From positions 1 to 42,735 of the forward strand of contig JAFSYI010000098.1 of NCBI GenBank assembly GCA_017450065.1: a DNA stretch of 42,735 nt. The letters are read 5' to 3'. The translations under genes were made by a program, and so were the position numbers. Shown here piece by piece: positions 24,637 to 33,096 of the stretch; within the stretch, counting starts at the first letter, position 1; each line of letters begins with the position of its first letter. The notes under the pieces were generated by a model. It did no database searches. It had not been told where the DNA came from and saw only the letters and a list, made by a program, of their open reading frames with translations. Source of the DNA: Lachnospiraceae bacterium. GTDB lineage: Bacteria; Bacillota; Clostridia; Lachnospirales; Lachnospiraceae.

Positions 24637-25612
24637 GAAAGCGAAATATTGTGGCGGTGATTGCGCATAAGACCGCCGCCGCGATATGGATATGTCTGAA
24701 CATAACAAATATCGCAACAGTCTCACGGAAGAATGCGTTCGGCCAGAAATACCATTTGGTAGTGCTTCCGATAAGCTGTGCATCGATGCCTTCCCTTCTT
24801 GCAAGCATCCCGCTTCGTAATACATGATAATTCGTGGTCACTACGGCAATGTGTGCATCTTCTTTCAGGCTGTCTATTATCCTTTTTGAAAAGATCAGAT
24901 TTTCCCTTGTGTTCCGGGATTCTTTTTCGGCATAGACTTCATTATCTTCGGCACCGTGACTTATCAGATACATTTCCATTGCCGAACCCTCGCTGATGGG
25001 TTCATCATTCCCCTGACCGCCCGAAGGTACATAAACGGAAGATTTCGCGGCTTCCCATTCCTGTTCCCATGCAAAGCGTATGGCACGGTTGACTCTGCCC
25101 TTGATGAGAGGGCGAAGCTTTCCTTTTCTGCTTATCGAACAGCCGAGTATGATGATAAAGTCCCTGTCATATTCGGGCTTTATACGAAGAACTGCATATC
25201 CCATGATCCAAGTGGCCAGAATCGTGCACTCAAGATAGCATACGAACAGTCGTATGAAGAATACGACGGGTGTTGCGGGGATCGGAACCGTATCAAATCT
25301 GACCCAGAGGATATTTATGGTGATCAGATATAAGGTCATAAAAATGAAGCCCAGAAAATTGTGCAGTCTGAAGCCTTCGCGACTAAGCAGTACAACATTG
25401 CTTATGCTTATGAAAGAGAGAAGAAGGCAGACGGGAATACAGAGAAAACGTGCAGGCAGTCCGTAGGTCTCATCAAGCATCAGTGATACTATAAAGATAA
25501 CCGCTCCGGTCAACAGTATATTTCCGTATGAGAACGGATCGTTCATAAAGTATCTGCTCAGCATAAAGAGTAAAATGAGCATAAGTATAAGAAGGGATAT
25601 CTGCGTCATCAT
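24629..25612 (-). CDS. YdcF/SanA/ElyC-type membrane protein (DUF218)
   Basis: The 327 residues begin with about five membrane helices, followed by a DUF218 domain from about residue 165. Its landmarks are DFIIILGCSISRKGKLRPLI, RVNRAIRFAW, VPSGGQGNDEPISEGSAM, ESRNTRENLIFSKRI and VVTTNYHVLRSG. These proteins act in cell-envelope metabolism in a way that is still poorly defined. A last helix follows the domain. Two ATGs in a row begin the gene and the ribosome site (AGAGAA) is weak. The repeat element at 25674-25839 lies in its leader. Confidence 0.88.
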   Translation of the reverse strand: MMTQISLLILMLILLFMLSRYFMNDPFSYGNILLTGAVIFIVSLMLDETYGLPARFLCIPVCLLLSFISISNVVLLSREGFRLHNFLGFIFMTLYLITINILWVRFDTVPIPATPVVFFIRLFVCYLECTILATWIMGYAVLRIKPEYDRDFIIILGCSISRKGKLRPLIKGRVNRAIRFAWEQEWEAAKSSVYVPSGGQGNDEPISEGSAMEMYLISHGAEDNEVYAEKESRNTRENLIFSKRIIDSLKEDAHIAVVTTNYHVLRSGMLARREGIDAQLIGSTTKWYFWPNAFFRETVAIFVMFRHIHIAAAVLCAITATIFRFLM

Positions 25613-25673
25613 AATTCTCTGATCTTAATTCTTTGATATACCTATTATATACTATCATCATCAAAAAATCACG

Positions 25674-25839
25674 GTAACTATTCAGAACAGGCTCAAAATA
25701 CTTCGTATTTTTCGCTGCTTTGGATTCATCCAATACATAAATTTATAAAATATGCCCCTTACAAGCCCTAAAGGACTAGCTTCGCGTCGCAGCTTGACGG
25801 TTCATATTTTAAAATTTATGTGCTGTTCTGAATAGTTAC
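25674..25839. repeat. Inverted-repeat element, full copy (166 bp)
   Basis: Perfect 17-bp ends GTAACTATTCAGAACAG (25674-25690) and its complement (25823-25839) enclose a second near-perfect inverted pair: ACATAAATTTATAAAATATG at 25735-25754 and CATATTTTAAAATTTATGTG at 25803-25822. No protein is encoded. Read on the minus strand, the last arm is followed by CGTGATTTTTTGATGA, so the structure resembles a terminator or attenuator placed about 60 bp before the YdcF-like start codon. Confidence 0.75.
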
Positions 25840-26065
25840 AAATCACGAAAAAGAAAACATAAAGAAGCTTGATGAAATTGCCAGGTTTTGTGGCAGACAT
25901 TGATATTATGTGTTATATTCATATACTTGAATATTTGCATGATAAATGTAAAAGGATCCTGTGATGACGATAAGTGAACGAATTTTGTGACCTTTGTGAC
26001 CTTGGTACCGCAAACCGTTACGCTTTCCTGCGCTCTGCTGTGGCAGGGTACAGGAAAAAATTTTA

Positions 26066-26146
26066 TTACAAACAAGACATATAGATAATATCCAAAAGGC
26101 GCTTTATATAAAGTTCATAAAATCCACATTTTCTCCGTAACTCCAT
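26066..26146 (-). pseudogene. Relic: N-terminus of a bacterial sugar transferase
   Basis: An ATG at 26146, preceded by AGAGGAGAAGAGTGC, opens a 26-codon frame reading CGFYELYIKRLLDII before it degenerates to a stop. GFYExYxKRLLDII is the typical start of short PglC-type sugar-phosphate transferases, just ahead of their membrane helix. The ribosome site and the first ~20 codons survive; the rest is gone. The similarity is short, so the call is moderate. Confidence 0.45.
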
Positions 26147-26336
26147 GCACTCTTCTCCTCTTCTTAATGGATCCATTTCAATGTCAATCCAATGTATTTA
26201 ACGGACACATAACCATACGCTTCATTAGCTAACCATTTTCCATTGAAAACGCACAAAAACCGCCAAACCAGACTAGACATACTAGTGTATTGACACATTG
26301 ATATTTAAACTTACTTCCTTGGGGAAAGTTATATTT

Positions 26337-26393
26337 AACAGGGGACGGTTTATCGCCTTCGGATTATACCGAAATGATGAACCGTCCCCTGTT
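26337..26393. repeat. REP-like hairpin with GGGGACGGTT arms
   Basis: AACAGGGGACGGTT (26337-26350) pairs perfectly with AACCGTCCCCTGTT (26380-26393). Inside, TTCGG-ATTATA-CCGAA pairs again, giving one long stem. Similar ACAGGGGACGG-type sequences are dispersed in many Firmicutes, as I recall. It lies 15 bp past the acetolactate decarboxylase stop and may also end that transcript, although no strong T-run follows. Confidence 0.7.
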
Positions 26394-26408
26394 GTTTACT
26401 GTTGTATC

Positions 26409-27137
26409 TCAGCCTTGCTCCACATGCTTGATCTCATCTTTAGATGCATCTTTAAGTGCATAGGTGTCAAATGCCGCGTCTTTTGGAAGCTGTATCTCAA
26501 TACTGCTTCTCTTGGCAAGACGCACAAGTCCTTTCTTCAGGTTAAGGTCATACACATGTCCGCCCATTGTTCTGTCTTCGGTAATGAAGTGAAGGTGCCA
26601 GCCGGATGCATTGATCCCGTCCATGTAATCAGGGAAATATACTCCGACGATGCTTCCGCGTACCTGATCGAATTCAAAGGAGGTCTGGGTCTTCTCGAGC
26701 ATTGACTTAAGAGTGACATGATGCGATCTGTACGGTGCTTCCGAGCGTGCATATACCTTTTCAAACATACCGGTTATCTGAATGATATGCATGCTGTTAA
26801 GACCGAAATCTTCCTCTATCCGGTTGTTTAATTCATCCTTAAGGCTTGCCATATCGTAGTCTCCGGATATTTCGAATTCCCGGCATTTATCCATATAACC
26901 GACCGCCGAAAAGGGGACACCCCTGTCGTCTCCGGCTTCTTCGACAGCACCGTTCTCGGTGGCACGGTAACATTTACCGTCTATTGCTATCATTTCACCG
27001 TTAACGTCTTCAAACGTTCCGAGACCCGTCTCTCCGTGTTCCATCAGCTCCCTGACCGTTATTACGCCTCTTGTATAACCTAAGGCCAGTGCCTGAAGGG
27101 TTGATACCTGATACATCTTTGTCCGCTCGTTTGCCAT
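26409..27137 (-). CDS. budA: Alpha-acetolactate decarboxylase
   Basis: The 242-residue enzyme converts acetolactate to acetoin. The start MYQVSTLQALALGYTRGVIT and the metal-binding segment ASGWHLHFITEDRTMGGHVYD with its three histidines are characteristic, as are FDQVRGSIVGVYFPDYM and the length. GGAGGAACAGTTAT precedes the ATG. No acetolactate synthase or butanediol dehydrogenase is adjacent. Only about 44 bp separate the start from the hairpin behind the chemotaxis gene, with no clear promoter, so partial read-through from upstream is possible. Confidence 0.93.
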   Translation of the reverse strand: MANERTKMYQVSTLQALALGYTRGVITVRELMEHGETGLGTFEDVNGEMIAIDGKCYRATENGAVEEAGDDRGVPFSAVGYMDKCREFEISGDYDMASLKDELNNRIEEDFGLNSMHIIQITGMFEKVYARSEAPYRSHHVTLKSMLEKTQTSFEFDQVRGSIVGVYFPDYMDGINASGWHLHFITEDRTMGGHVYDLNLKKGLVRLAKRSSIEIQLPKDAAFDTYALKDASKDEIKHVEQG

Positions 27138-27180
27138 ATAACTGTTCCTCCTGTCTTTAGCCTATGTCTCTCTTTACCCT

Positions 27181-27213
27181 AAAGACCGTCCGGATGCGAT
27201 CCGGACGGTCTTA
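27181..27213 (-). terminator. Strong hairpin downstream of the chemotaxis receptor gene
   Basis: AAGACCGTCCGGAT and its complement (27182-27195 and 27199-27212) pair over 14 bp around GCG. On the minus strand the tail is TTTAGGG, short for an intrinsic terminator, so some read-through into budA is plausible. Confidence 0.65.
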
Positions 27214-27256
27214 TGATCATAATAGGTGCATTTCCAAATGCATTCACTGTAACTGC

Positions 27257-28969
27257 TTATACGGTAAAGAAGCTCAGATCCTCATTCAGATTATTCGCAA
27301 GACCCTTAAGGGCTTCGGCCGAATTGCTGATAACCTCGAAGGTTGCGTTAAGCTCCTGCATTGATGCAGTGGTTTCCTCTGTGGATGCCGCATTCTCCTC
27401 CGAGATCGCCGACAGATCCGAAATGATGCCAACCAGACTGTTCTTGGATTCATTAAGCGTATCCACTCTGTTGGAAATGCTGGAAGAGGAATCGGTAACG
27501 CTCAGTACATTCTCCTGCATGCTTATCATATCGTTCTTTGTTGATTCGATCTTCCTGGTCTGTTCTTCTATGGCTGCATTGAGCTCCTGAACGGTATATA
27601 CAGTCTTCTCGGATTCATCTATAAGCTTATCGATGATACCGTTTATGGTAACTGTAGCCTCCTGCGTTCTTGATGCAAGTGTGCCTATCTCGTCGGCAAC
27701 AACTACAAACCCGCGACCCGCTTCTCCTGCTCTCGCCGCTTCGATCGAAGCATTAAGTGCCAGCAGGTTGGTCTGCGAGGAAATATTGGTGATAAGATCG
27801 GAAGCCGCGGAAATATTCTTGGCAGCTTCATTGGTCGAACGTATCTGGGCATCTATGCTCTTCATGCTCTCAACGGTACTCTCGTTCTGCATCATAAGCT
27901 GATCGAGTGCCTGCATAGCTCTGGTGCTTGCCTCTCTCATACTCTCCGCATATGAACCCAACTGACCTACATTCGTGGTAATGCCCTCAATATCATTCCC
28001 TATGTCGGCGGTATTGTTGGCACTGGTCTGAACACTGTCTGCCTGACCTACGGCTCCCTTACTGATATCATCGATCGCCGATGTGACCTGATTGGAAGCC
28101 ATTGATGCCTGTGTTGCGGATTCCGAAAGCTCTTCTCCCGCCGCGGATACATCTCCGGACAGCTCCTTCGCGGAACCTATGACTTTGGTAAGCTCATCGA
28201 CCAGCGTCTGGGAACTCTCGGCTATCGTACCAAGCTCGTCGACTCTGTTGAGAGCATCCTCCGAGAAACTTACCCTGAGATCACCGGTTGACATCTGTAC
28301 CAGATTCTCCACTATATTGTTCATGGCATGCGCCGAACCCTTGTAAAGGAATATTCCTATACCTATAACAACGGCAACACATACCGCGGCAAGACCGACC
28401 ATGGTAAATATGATCTTCCTTATCGCCTTATTGATATCCGATGTCTTCCTGAAGGCTACCGTCATGCCGCCCACAGAACCATCGTCGGCAAGCACCGGTG
28501 CATAAACACCCGAATACTGCTCGCCTGCCACGATATAATTGGGACGGTAATAAGTCTGCCGGTTCTTTACCACAGTGTTATATATATCATCCGGAGCCGT
28601 GGTATCCGCGTTCTTTCTTCCGACCGGAGAACCGTTCACCGTTGTAATGGCTCTTATATTATCATAGAAGATGGCATAATCAAGACCTGTTCGTTCCTTA
28701 AGCGCACCTGTGAACTGTCCTTTGAATGCCGTCTCACCTTTCCACAGAACATCATCATCATCCAGGTTCCACTCACCCTCATACATTCTCTCTATCTCAT
28801 CCGCCATCTGGATGGATGCCGTCTTTAAAGTCTCCTCAACCAGAAACTCATAGGTACTTGACAGCTCGGTCGACGCAAACACTGTCAACAGAACCGCAAT
28901 GACCGTACATGCTATTACTGAGATAGTAATGATATGTAACACTAGCTTCCTGTTTCTCTTTTTTCCCAT
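27257..28969 (-). CDS. Methyl-accepting chemotaxis protein with a Cache-like sensor
   Basis: The 570 residues comprise an N-terminal helix (about 10-35), an extracellular ~150-residue sensor resembling a single Cache domain (…[17 protein letters not shown]…[17 protein letters not shown]), a second helix (about 195-220), a HAMP segment, and the cytoplasmic signalling rod. The hairpin tip [20 protein letters not shown] is conserved, with GT in place of the common RK. AGAAGGTG just before the ATG at 28969 rules out the longer frame from 29059. The promoter is at 29043-29071. Confidence 0.93.
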   Translation of the reverse strand: MGKKRNRKLVLHIITISVIACTVIAVLLTVFASTELSSTYEFLVEETLKTASIQMADEIERMYEGEWNLDDDDVLWKGETAFKGQFTGALKERTGLDYAIFYDNIRAITTVNGSPVGRKNADTTAPDDIYNTVVKNRQTYYRPNYIVAGEQYSGVYAPVLADDGSVGGMTVAFRKTSDINKAIRKIIFTMVGLAAVCVAVVIGIGIFLYKGSAHAMNNIVENLVQMSTGDLRVSFSEDALNRVDELGTIAESSQTLVDELTKVIGSAKELSGDVSAAGEELSESATQASMASNQVTSAIDDISKGAVGQADSVQTSANNTADIGNDIEGITTNVGQLGSYAESMREASTRAMQALDQLMMQNESTVESMKSIDAQIRSTNEAAKNISAASDLITNISSQTNLLALNASIEAARAGEAGRGFVVVADEIGTLASRTQEATVTINGIIDKLIDESEKTVYTVQELNAAIEEQTRKIESTKNDMISMQENVLSVTDSSSSISNRVDTLNESKNSLVGIISDLSAISEENAASTEETTASMQELNATFEVISNSAEALKGLANNLNEDLSFFTV

Positions 28970-29002
28970 AAGACACCTTCTACCTTTCATTAATGGATTT
29001 AC

Positions 29003-29023
29003 TGCAAAAGATATACTTTTGCA
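29003..29023. promoter_or_regulatory. Palindrome in the chemotaxis-gene leader
   Basis: TGCAAAAG-ATATA-CTTTTGCA is a perfect 8-bp-arm palindrome between the promoter and the start codon. It could be an operator or an mRNA hairpin; nothing else in the window repeats it. Confidence 0.35.
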
Positions 29024-29042
29024 TAAAAAATATCTATATATT

Positions 29043-29071
29043 ATTATAATATATGTCACTTATGCACACAA
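29043..29071 (-). promoter_or_regulatory. Promoter of the chemotaxis receptor gene
   Basis: Minus-strand TTGTGT (29066-29071) and TATAAT (29043-29048) are separated by 17 bases. This is a vegetative-type promoter; I see no sigma-D (flagellar) type sequence here. Confidence 0.6.
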
Positions 29072-29097
29072 GCATTATTTATATTCTCCTGATGACG

Positions 29098-29126
29098 AGA
29101 TGACGAGGAACCCGTCCCCTGTCACT
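29098..29126. repeat. GACAGGGGACGGGTT repeat motif at the permease stop
   Basis: GAGGAACCCGTCCCCTGTCAC shares its core with the REP-like hairpin at 26337-26393. It overlaps the stop codon region of the permease gene. Only one arm is present, so it looks like a decayed or single-arm copy. Confidence 0.45.
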
Positions 29127-30042
29127 TTCCCGCCCCCACAGTAAGACCTTTAACAAGATATTTCCTGAAAAAAGGATATGAAATAATGATCGGGGCAATG
29201 ATAACGACTGCCAGCGCCATTCTGAAGGATTCAGAAGGCACCTTCGTCATTACCGAACCCGTAACGCCTTCATTGGAGGTAAGCACCGAGGCACTTTTCC
29301 CAAGATTATAGAGGACATACTGGAGAGTATAATATCGGCTGTGATTTGAATCGGTGTACAACAGGTTCTCATACCAGCTGTTCCAGTATCCGAAGGCCTC
29401 AAATATCCCGACTGTTATGAGTATCGGTCGCGACAGAGGTATCACAAACTGCCCGAATATCCTGTAGGTCGAAGCCCCGTCTATCCTTGCGGCTTCAAGG
29501 ATCTCCCCCGGGATATTATTGCTGAAATAGGTGCGCATGACTATTATATACCAGCTTGAGCACGCCGTGGGCAGCACAAGGGCAAACAGCGTATTCTTAA
29601 GTCCGAATATCTGTGTATTTACGGCATACGAGGCCGCAAGCCCTCCGCCAAAGAACATCGGCACCATGATCAACACAGTATATAGTCTTCGAAGCTTATA
29701 ATCACTCTGACTTATCGCATAAGCCATCGTACTTATAAGCATCAGTGACAGGACGGTTCCGGTTAAGGTGACCAATACCGTTATCCCGAAGGAGTTGAGG
29801 ATATATCCGGTACTTCTTCCAAGATATCTGTATGCATCAAGTGACCATTCCGCAGGAACAAAGCGGTATCCGTTCCGCGCTATCGATCCCTCCGACGAGA
29901 AGGAGATCACAGCAATAAACACAACCGGCATCAGGACAAAGCCTGATATTATCAGCATAAAGAGGCTTAAAAGCACATCCGTGACTTTACCAGGACCTCT
30001 TATACCTCCGGTTCCGACTTCTGTTCTTATGACTTTACTCAT
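29122..30042 (-). CDS. Sugar ABC importer permease (LplC/MalG type)
   Basis: The 306-residue six-helix permease has the type I importer pattern: an N-terminal helix LLSLFMLIISGFVLMPVVFI, the periplasmic block RFVPAEWSLDAYRYL, and the coupling-helix motif EILEAARIDGASTYRIFGQFVIPLSRP (EAA loop). In the LplC family this protein pairs with an LplB-type permease and a DUF3502-type binding protein for oligosaccharides. The start overlaps the upstream permease by four bases. No own MsmK-type ATPase gene is adjacent; such importers normally share one encoded elsewhere. Confidence 0.92.
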   Translation of the reverse strand: MSKVIRTEVGTGGIRGPGKVTDVLLSLFMLIISGFVLMPVVFIAVISFSSEGSIARNGYRFVPAEWSLDAYRYLGRSTGYILNSFGITVLVTLTGTVLSLMLISTMAYAISQSDYKLRRLYTVLIMVPMFFGGGLAASYAVNTQIFGLKNTLFALVLPTACSSWYIIVMRTYFSNNIPGEILEAARIDGASTYRIFGQFVIPLSRPILITVGIFEAFGYWNSWYENLLYTDSNHSRYYTLQYVLYNLGKSASVLTSNEGVTGSVMTKVPSESFRMALAVVIIAPIIISYPFFRKYLVKGLTVGAGK

Positions 30043-30977
30043 GTCACACCTCCCCCCGGATCTATCCGTTTGATCAACCGGTCAGCGATAAGGAGGATGA
30101 TGCAGCCGATACCGTTCTGCATAAGTCCCGCAGCGGCGCTGAAGCCGTAATTGGACTGCTCAGTAAGAGCCTTGAACACGAATACATCGATGGTCTGTGT
30201 CACCTGTTGAATGGATCCGGAGTTACGTGTCACCTGATAGAACAATCCGAAATCCGAAGAGAGGATATGCCCCAGATTAAGGATGACCAGCACGGTTATC
30301 ACGTTCTTAAGAGAAGGCAGTATCACATGCCTTATGACCTGCCTCACACCGGCACCGTCCACCGCTGCCAGATCGTACAGCTGCGGATCGATTCCCATGA
30401 TATTCGCATAGTACAAAAGCATCGAATATCCCGAACTCTTCCACAGCTCCACTACGACCAGGATGAAGGGCCATACCTCCGGCTCCATATAGAAATTGAC
30501 CGCCTCCGCACCGGCACTTCTTAATATCGTATTTATAAGGCCCTTGTCCGCAGACAGGAAAGCATATACGAAATAGCTGACGATGACCCACGAAAGAAAA
30601 TACGGAAGCAGCATGATCACCTGCACTGCCGATCTTATCCTTGCCGAACCGATATATGACAGGATGATCGCCAGTCCTACCGGTATAACCGTTCCCAGTA
30701 TCAGAAAAACGATATTATACAGAAGTGTATTCCTTATCACCTGCCACATCTGGGGATTAAGGAATAAGAAACGGAAATTATTTAACCCTGCCCATTCACT
30801 TCCGAAGAAGAGACTGTAGACAAAGCTCTTTCCGGGGATAAGCCTGTAGCGCTTGAACGCCATCACGATACCGAATAAAGGCAGATAGCAGAACAAGGCA
30901 TACCACAGAAGGGTCGGCAGCGATAATACAGTAAGTGCGGTATTCTTTTCACCGAATCTGTTTCTCTTATTCTTCAT
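30039..30977 (-). CDS. Sugar ABC importer permease (LplB/MalF type)
   Basis: The 312-residue permease has six predicted helices. Landmarks are LLWYALFCYLPLFGIVMAFK, LLYNIVFLILGTVIPVGLAI and the EAA loop DPQLYDLAAVDGAGVRQVIR with the conserved glycine. LplB-type proteins form a heterodimer with LplC for import of oligosaccharides. It overlaps the exporter gene before it by 11 bases, so translation is coupled. Confidence 0.92.
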   Translation of the reverse strand: MKNKRNRFGEKNTALTVLSLPTLLWYALFCYLPLFGIVMAFKRYRLIPGKSFVYSLFFGSEWAGLNNFRFLFLNPQMWQVIRNTLLYNIVFLILGTVIPVGLAIILSYIGSARIRSAVQVIMLLPYFLSWVIVSYFVYAFLSADKGLINTILRSAGAEAVNFYMEPEVWPFILVVVELWKSSGYSMLLYYANIMGIDPQLYDLAAVDGAGVRQVIRHVILPSLKNVITVLVILNLGHILSSDFGLFYQVTRNSGSIQQVTQTIDVFVFKALTEQSNYGFSAAAGLMQNGIGCIILLIADRLIKRIDPGGGVT

Positions 30978-33096
30978 TCCCTTCAGGTGCCTTTACAGCC
31001 ATCTCCTCCATAGCATATAATCTCCGGTATTCTTCGCATGAGGTCATAAGTTCCTCATGGCTTCCCTGTGCAAGTATCCTCCCGCCATCTACATAGAATA
31101 TCCTGTCCGAATCCACTACGGTTGACAGTCTGTGTGCTATCATAACGATCGTACTCTTACCGTGTATATTCGCAAGTGCCTGCCTTATCTTAGCCTGAGT
31201 GACGTTATCCAGCGCGCTGGTAGCCTCATCCAGCAGCAGTATGCTGCACTCACGCAGCAGACTTCTGGCTATCGCAAGGCGCTGGCGCTGCCCTCCCGAC
31301 AGATTCACTCCGCCCTCACCTATTACGGTATCATACTTATCGGGCATCGCTTCAATATCTTCTGCTATGCAGGCAAGCTCAGCCACCCTGCGCATCTCTT
31401 CATCGGTCAGATCCTCCCTGACCATCCTGAAGTTATCCCGTATGCTCATGCCAAAGATATAAGGTGACTGGGAAACTACGCTCATGCATCCGCGCAGAGT
31501 GTCCTGATCCAGCTCCTTCACATCAATACCGTCGATCATAACCGTACCGCTGAATGCCTCATACAGCTTACTGATGAGATTAAAGACAGTTGTTTTTCCT
31601 GAACCGGATCTTCCCACCAGAGCAACCGTTTCTCCGGCCTTGATCGTAAAATTCATATCAAACAACACCCATCTTATAGAAGAATTCATCGAATGGATAT
31701 TATAGGAGAACCTTACGTCCCGAAAGCTTATCTCACCGCGCACATTATCCGGTGATCTTGTGCCGTAGTGTTCCTTGGGAAAAACAGTATCATCCGTTAT
31801 ATCGCACAATCTCTCACAGGAAAGATTAAATTCGGTTATAAAATCAAGGATCGTCCCAAGCAGGGTTACCGCCGGAGTACCGAGACCCGAGTAGTAATTG
31901 AAGAGCACCAGCGCTGTGGCCACGGTAAAGGTACCTTCCCTGAGCAATAAAGCCAGAGTTAATGTATAGATAAACAATCCCCCTTCGCTGAAGAAATCCT
32001 CCACCAGCTTATACCGTATATTCCTGCCGTACCAGAACAATCTGGCGTTATTTGCTTCATTGATCCTAAGTCCCAGCTCCTTCCTGAAGGAATCCTCCGC
32101 GTGAACAAGCTTGATATCCTTGGATCCGCGCACCATCTCTCCTACTGTTGTAGTGTATCTTTCGTTGGCATTTCTGAACAGACGCCCGTTCTGTTTGGAT
32201 ATCTTCTCTCTGCGAAGCTCCATGAATATACGTACTGCGAAGATGACTGCTGTAAGGGCGAAGATCAGAGGACTGACTATCAGCATCGCACACAATATTC
32301 CGATGTACTGACATATCTGTGACAGATTATCCGCAAGAGTGTTAAAAGCTGTCGCAAGATTCGCGGTATCGGATGTAAGTCTCTGTATGAACAGCCCGGT
32401 TCCGTTATCATCCATACAACGGTTCGTTATCTTAAGGACGCTGTCGGAAATATCAGCCTCAAGGGCACTCAGAGTCCTGCTGTACACCACATTATACGCC
32501 ATGTTGCAGCCAAGAAGGACTGCACGGGATATATAGTTTACCGCAAAAAGAGCGATCGCCGTGTAAATGAGCCGTCTGAATGCGGAATCGGTAAATGCCA
32601 CTATGATCCTTGCACTGAGGATAGGGGCGATTATCATAAGAATAACGCTTATAAATTGAAGACCTACTGCAAGTAAAAGATACTTCTTATTCGGTGCGGT
32701 ATACTTCCATGCGAAGGAAAGATTATCTGCCAGTGTTTTCCTGACAGTAAAAGAATACTCAACGATATTGGCATCGTTAAGATACGCCCATCCCGGAGCG
32801 CTGCTCCAGTCATGAAGCACCTTGATAAGGATAAGTGAGTCGGATTCATTTATCGGATCATATCCTGTACCCGCGACATCAATGATCACCTTAAGCTTTC
32901 CCGACTTCTTCTGTATCTCAAGCTTAACCGGCGTCTGAGTTCCCAGTGCTTCCCTGTAAGACAGCAGGATCTCCTCCATGCTGAGCCGGAGCCTTAGCCG
33001 GTCATCCTTGGATATACCGTTTTTCTCAAGCACCGTACCAGCCTCTTTGACAAATCTGTTTATGCAGTTACGTTCCAATGTTCCTTTTAATATCAT
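30967..33096 (-). CDS. ABC exporter (TMD-NBD) with an N-terminal degenerate RsbW-like HATPase domain
   Basis: Residues about 1-115 look like a serine-kinase/anti-sigma HATPase fold: an N-box-like RLRLSMEEILLSYREALG and a G1-like VAGTGYDPINESD. The catalytic residues are altered: the Mg-binding Asn is Ser, and the Asp of DxGxG is displaced. Residues about 130-415 are a six-helix exporter domain. From about 450 there is a complete nucleotide-binding domain with Walker A GRSGSGKTT, signature LSGGQRQRLAIARSLL, Walker B ILLLDEATSALD and IAHRLSTV. It would work as a homodimer. It lies between the binding protein (four-base overlap) and the two importer permeases, an unusual position for an exporter. 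Its substrate is unknown. Confidence 0.85.
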   Translation of the reverse strand: MILKGTLERNCINRFVKEAGTVLEKNGISKDDRLRLRLSMEEILLSYREALGTQTPVKLEIQKKSGKLKVIIDVAGTGYDPINESDSLILIKVLHDWSSAPGWAYLNDANIVEYSFTVRKTLADNLSFAWKYTAPNKKYLLLAVGLQFISVILMIIAPILSARIIVAFTDSAFRRLIYTAIALFAVNYISRAVLLGCNMAYNVVYSRTLSALEADISDSVLKITNRCMDDNGTGLFIQRLTSDTANLATAFNTLADNLSQICQYIGILCAMLIVSPLIFALTAVIFAVRIFMELRREKISKQNGRLFRNANERYTTTVGEMVRGSKDIKLVHAEDSFRKELGLRINEANNARLFWYGRNIRYKLVEDFFSEGGLFIYTLTLALLLREGTFTVATALVLFNYYSGLGTPAVTLLGTILDFITEFNLSCERLCDITDDTVFPKEHYGTRSPDNVRGEISFRDVRFSYNIHSMNSSIRWVLFDMNFTIKAGETVALVGRSGSGKTTVFNLISKLYEAFSGTVMIDGIDVKELDQDTLRGCMSVVSQSPYIFGMSIRDNFRMVREDLTDEEMRRVAELACIAEDIEAMPDKYDTVIGEGGVNLSGGQRQRLAIARSLLRECSILLLDEATSALDNVTQAKIRQALANIHGKSTIVMIAHRLSTVVDSDRIFYVDGGRILAQGSHEELMTSCEEYRRLYAMEEMAVKAPEGNEE

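Larger units (their letters stand above)
25613..26408. other. 796-bp non-coding region rich in repeats and relics
   Basis: The region contains the inverted-repeat element (25674-25839), a sugar-transferase relic (26066-26146) and a REP-like hairpin (26337-26393). Between them (about 25850-26060 and 26150-26330) I find no frame with coding character. It separates the YdcF-like gene from the acetolactate decarboxylase gene, both on the minus strand. Confidence 0.6.

Noticed and set aside
25473-25733. 86-codon minus-strand frame overlapping the YdcF-like gene start
   Set aside because: It begins inside the repeat element and overlaps the first helices of the YdcF-like protein in another frame; the YdcF frame is clearly the coding one.
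25666-25847. AAATCACG on both sides of the inverted-repeat element, looking like an 8-bp target-site duplication
   Set aside because: The left flank TCATCAAAAAATC is also present beside the copy at 34778, so it is probably part of the element. The match on the right may be chance in AT-rich DNA.
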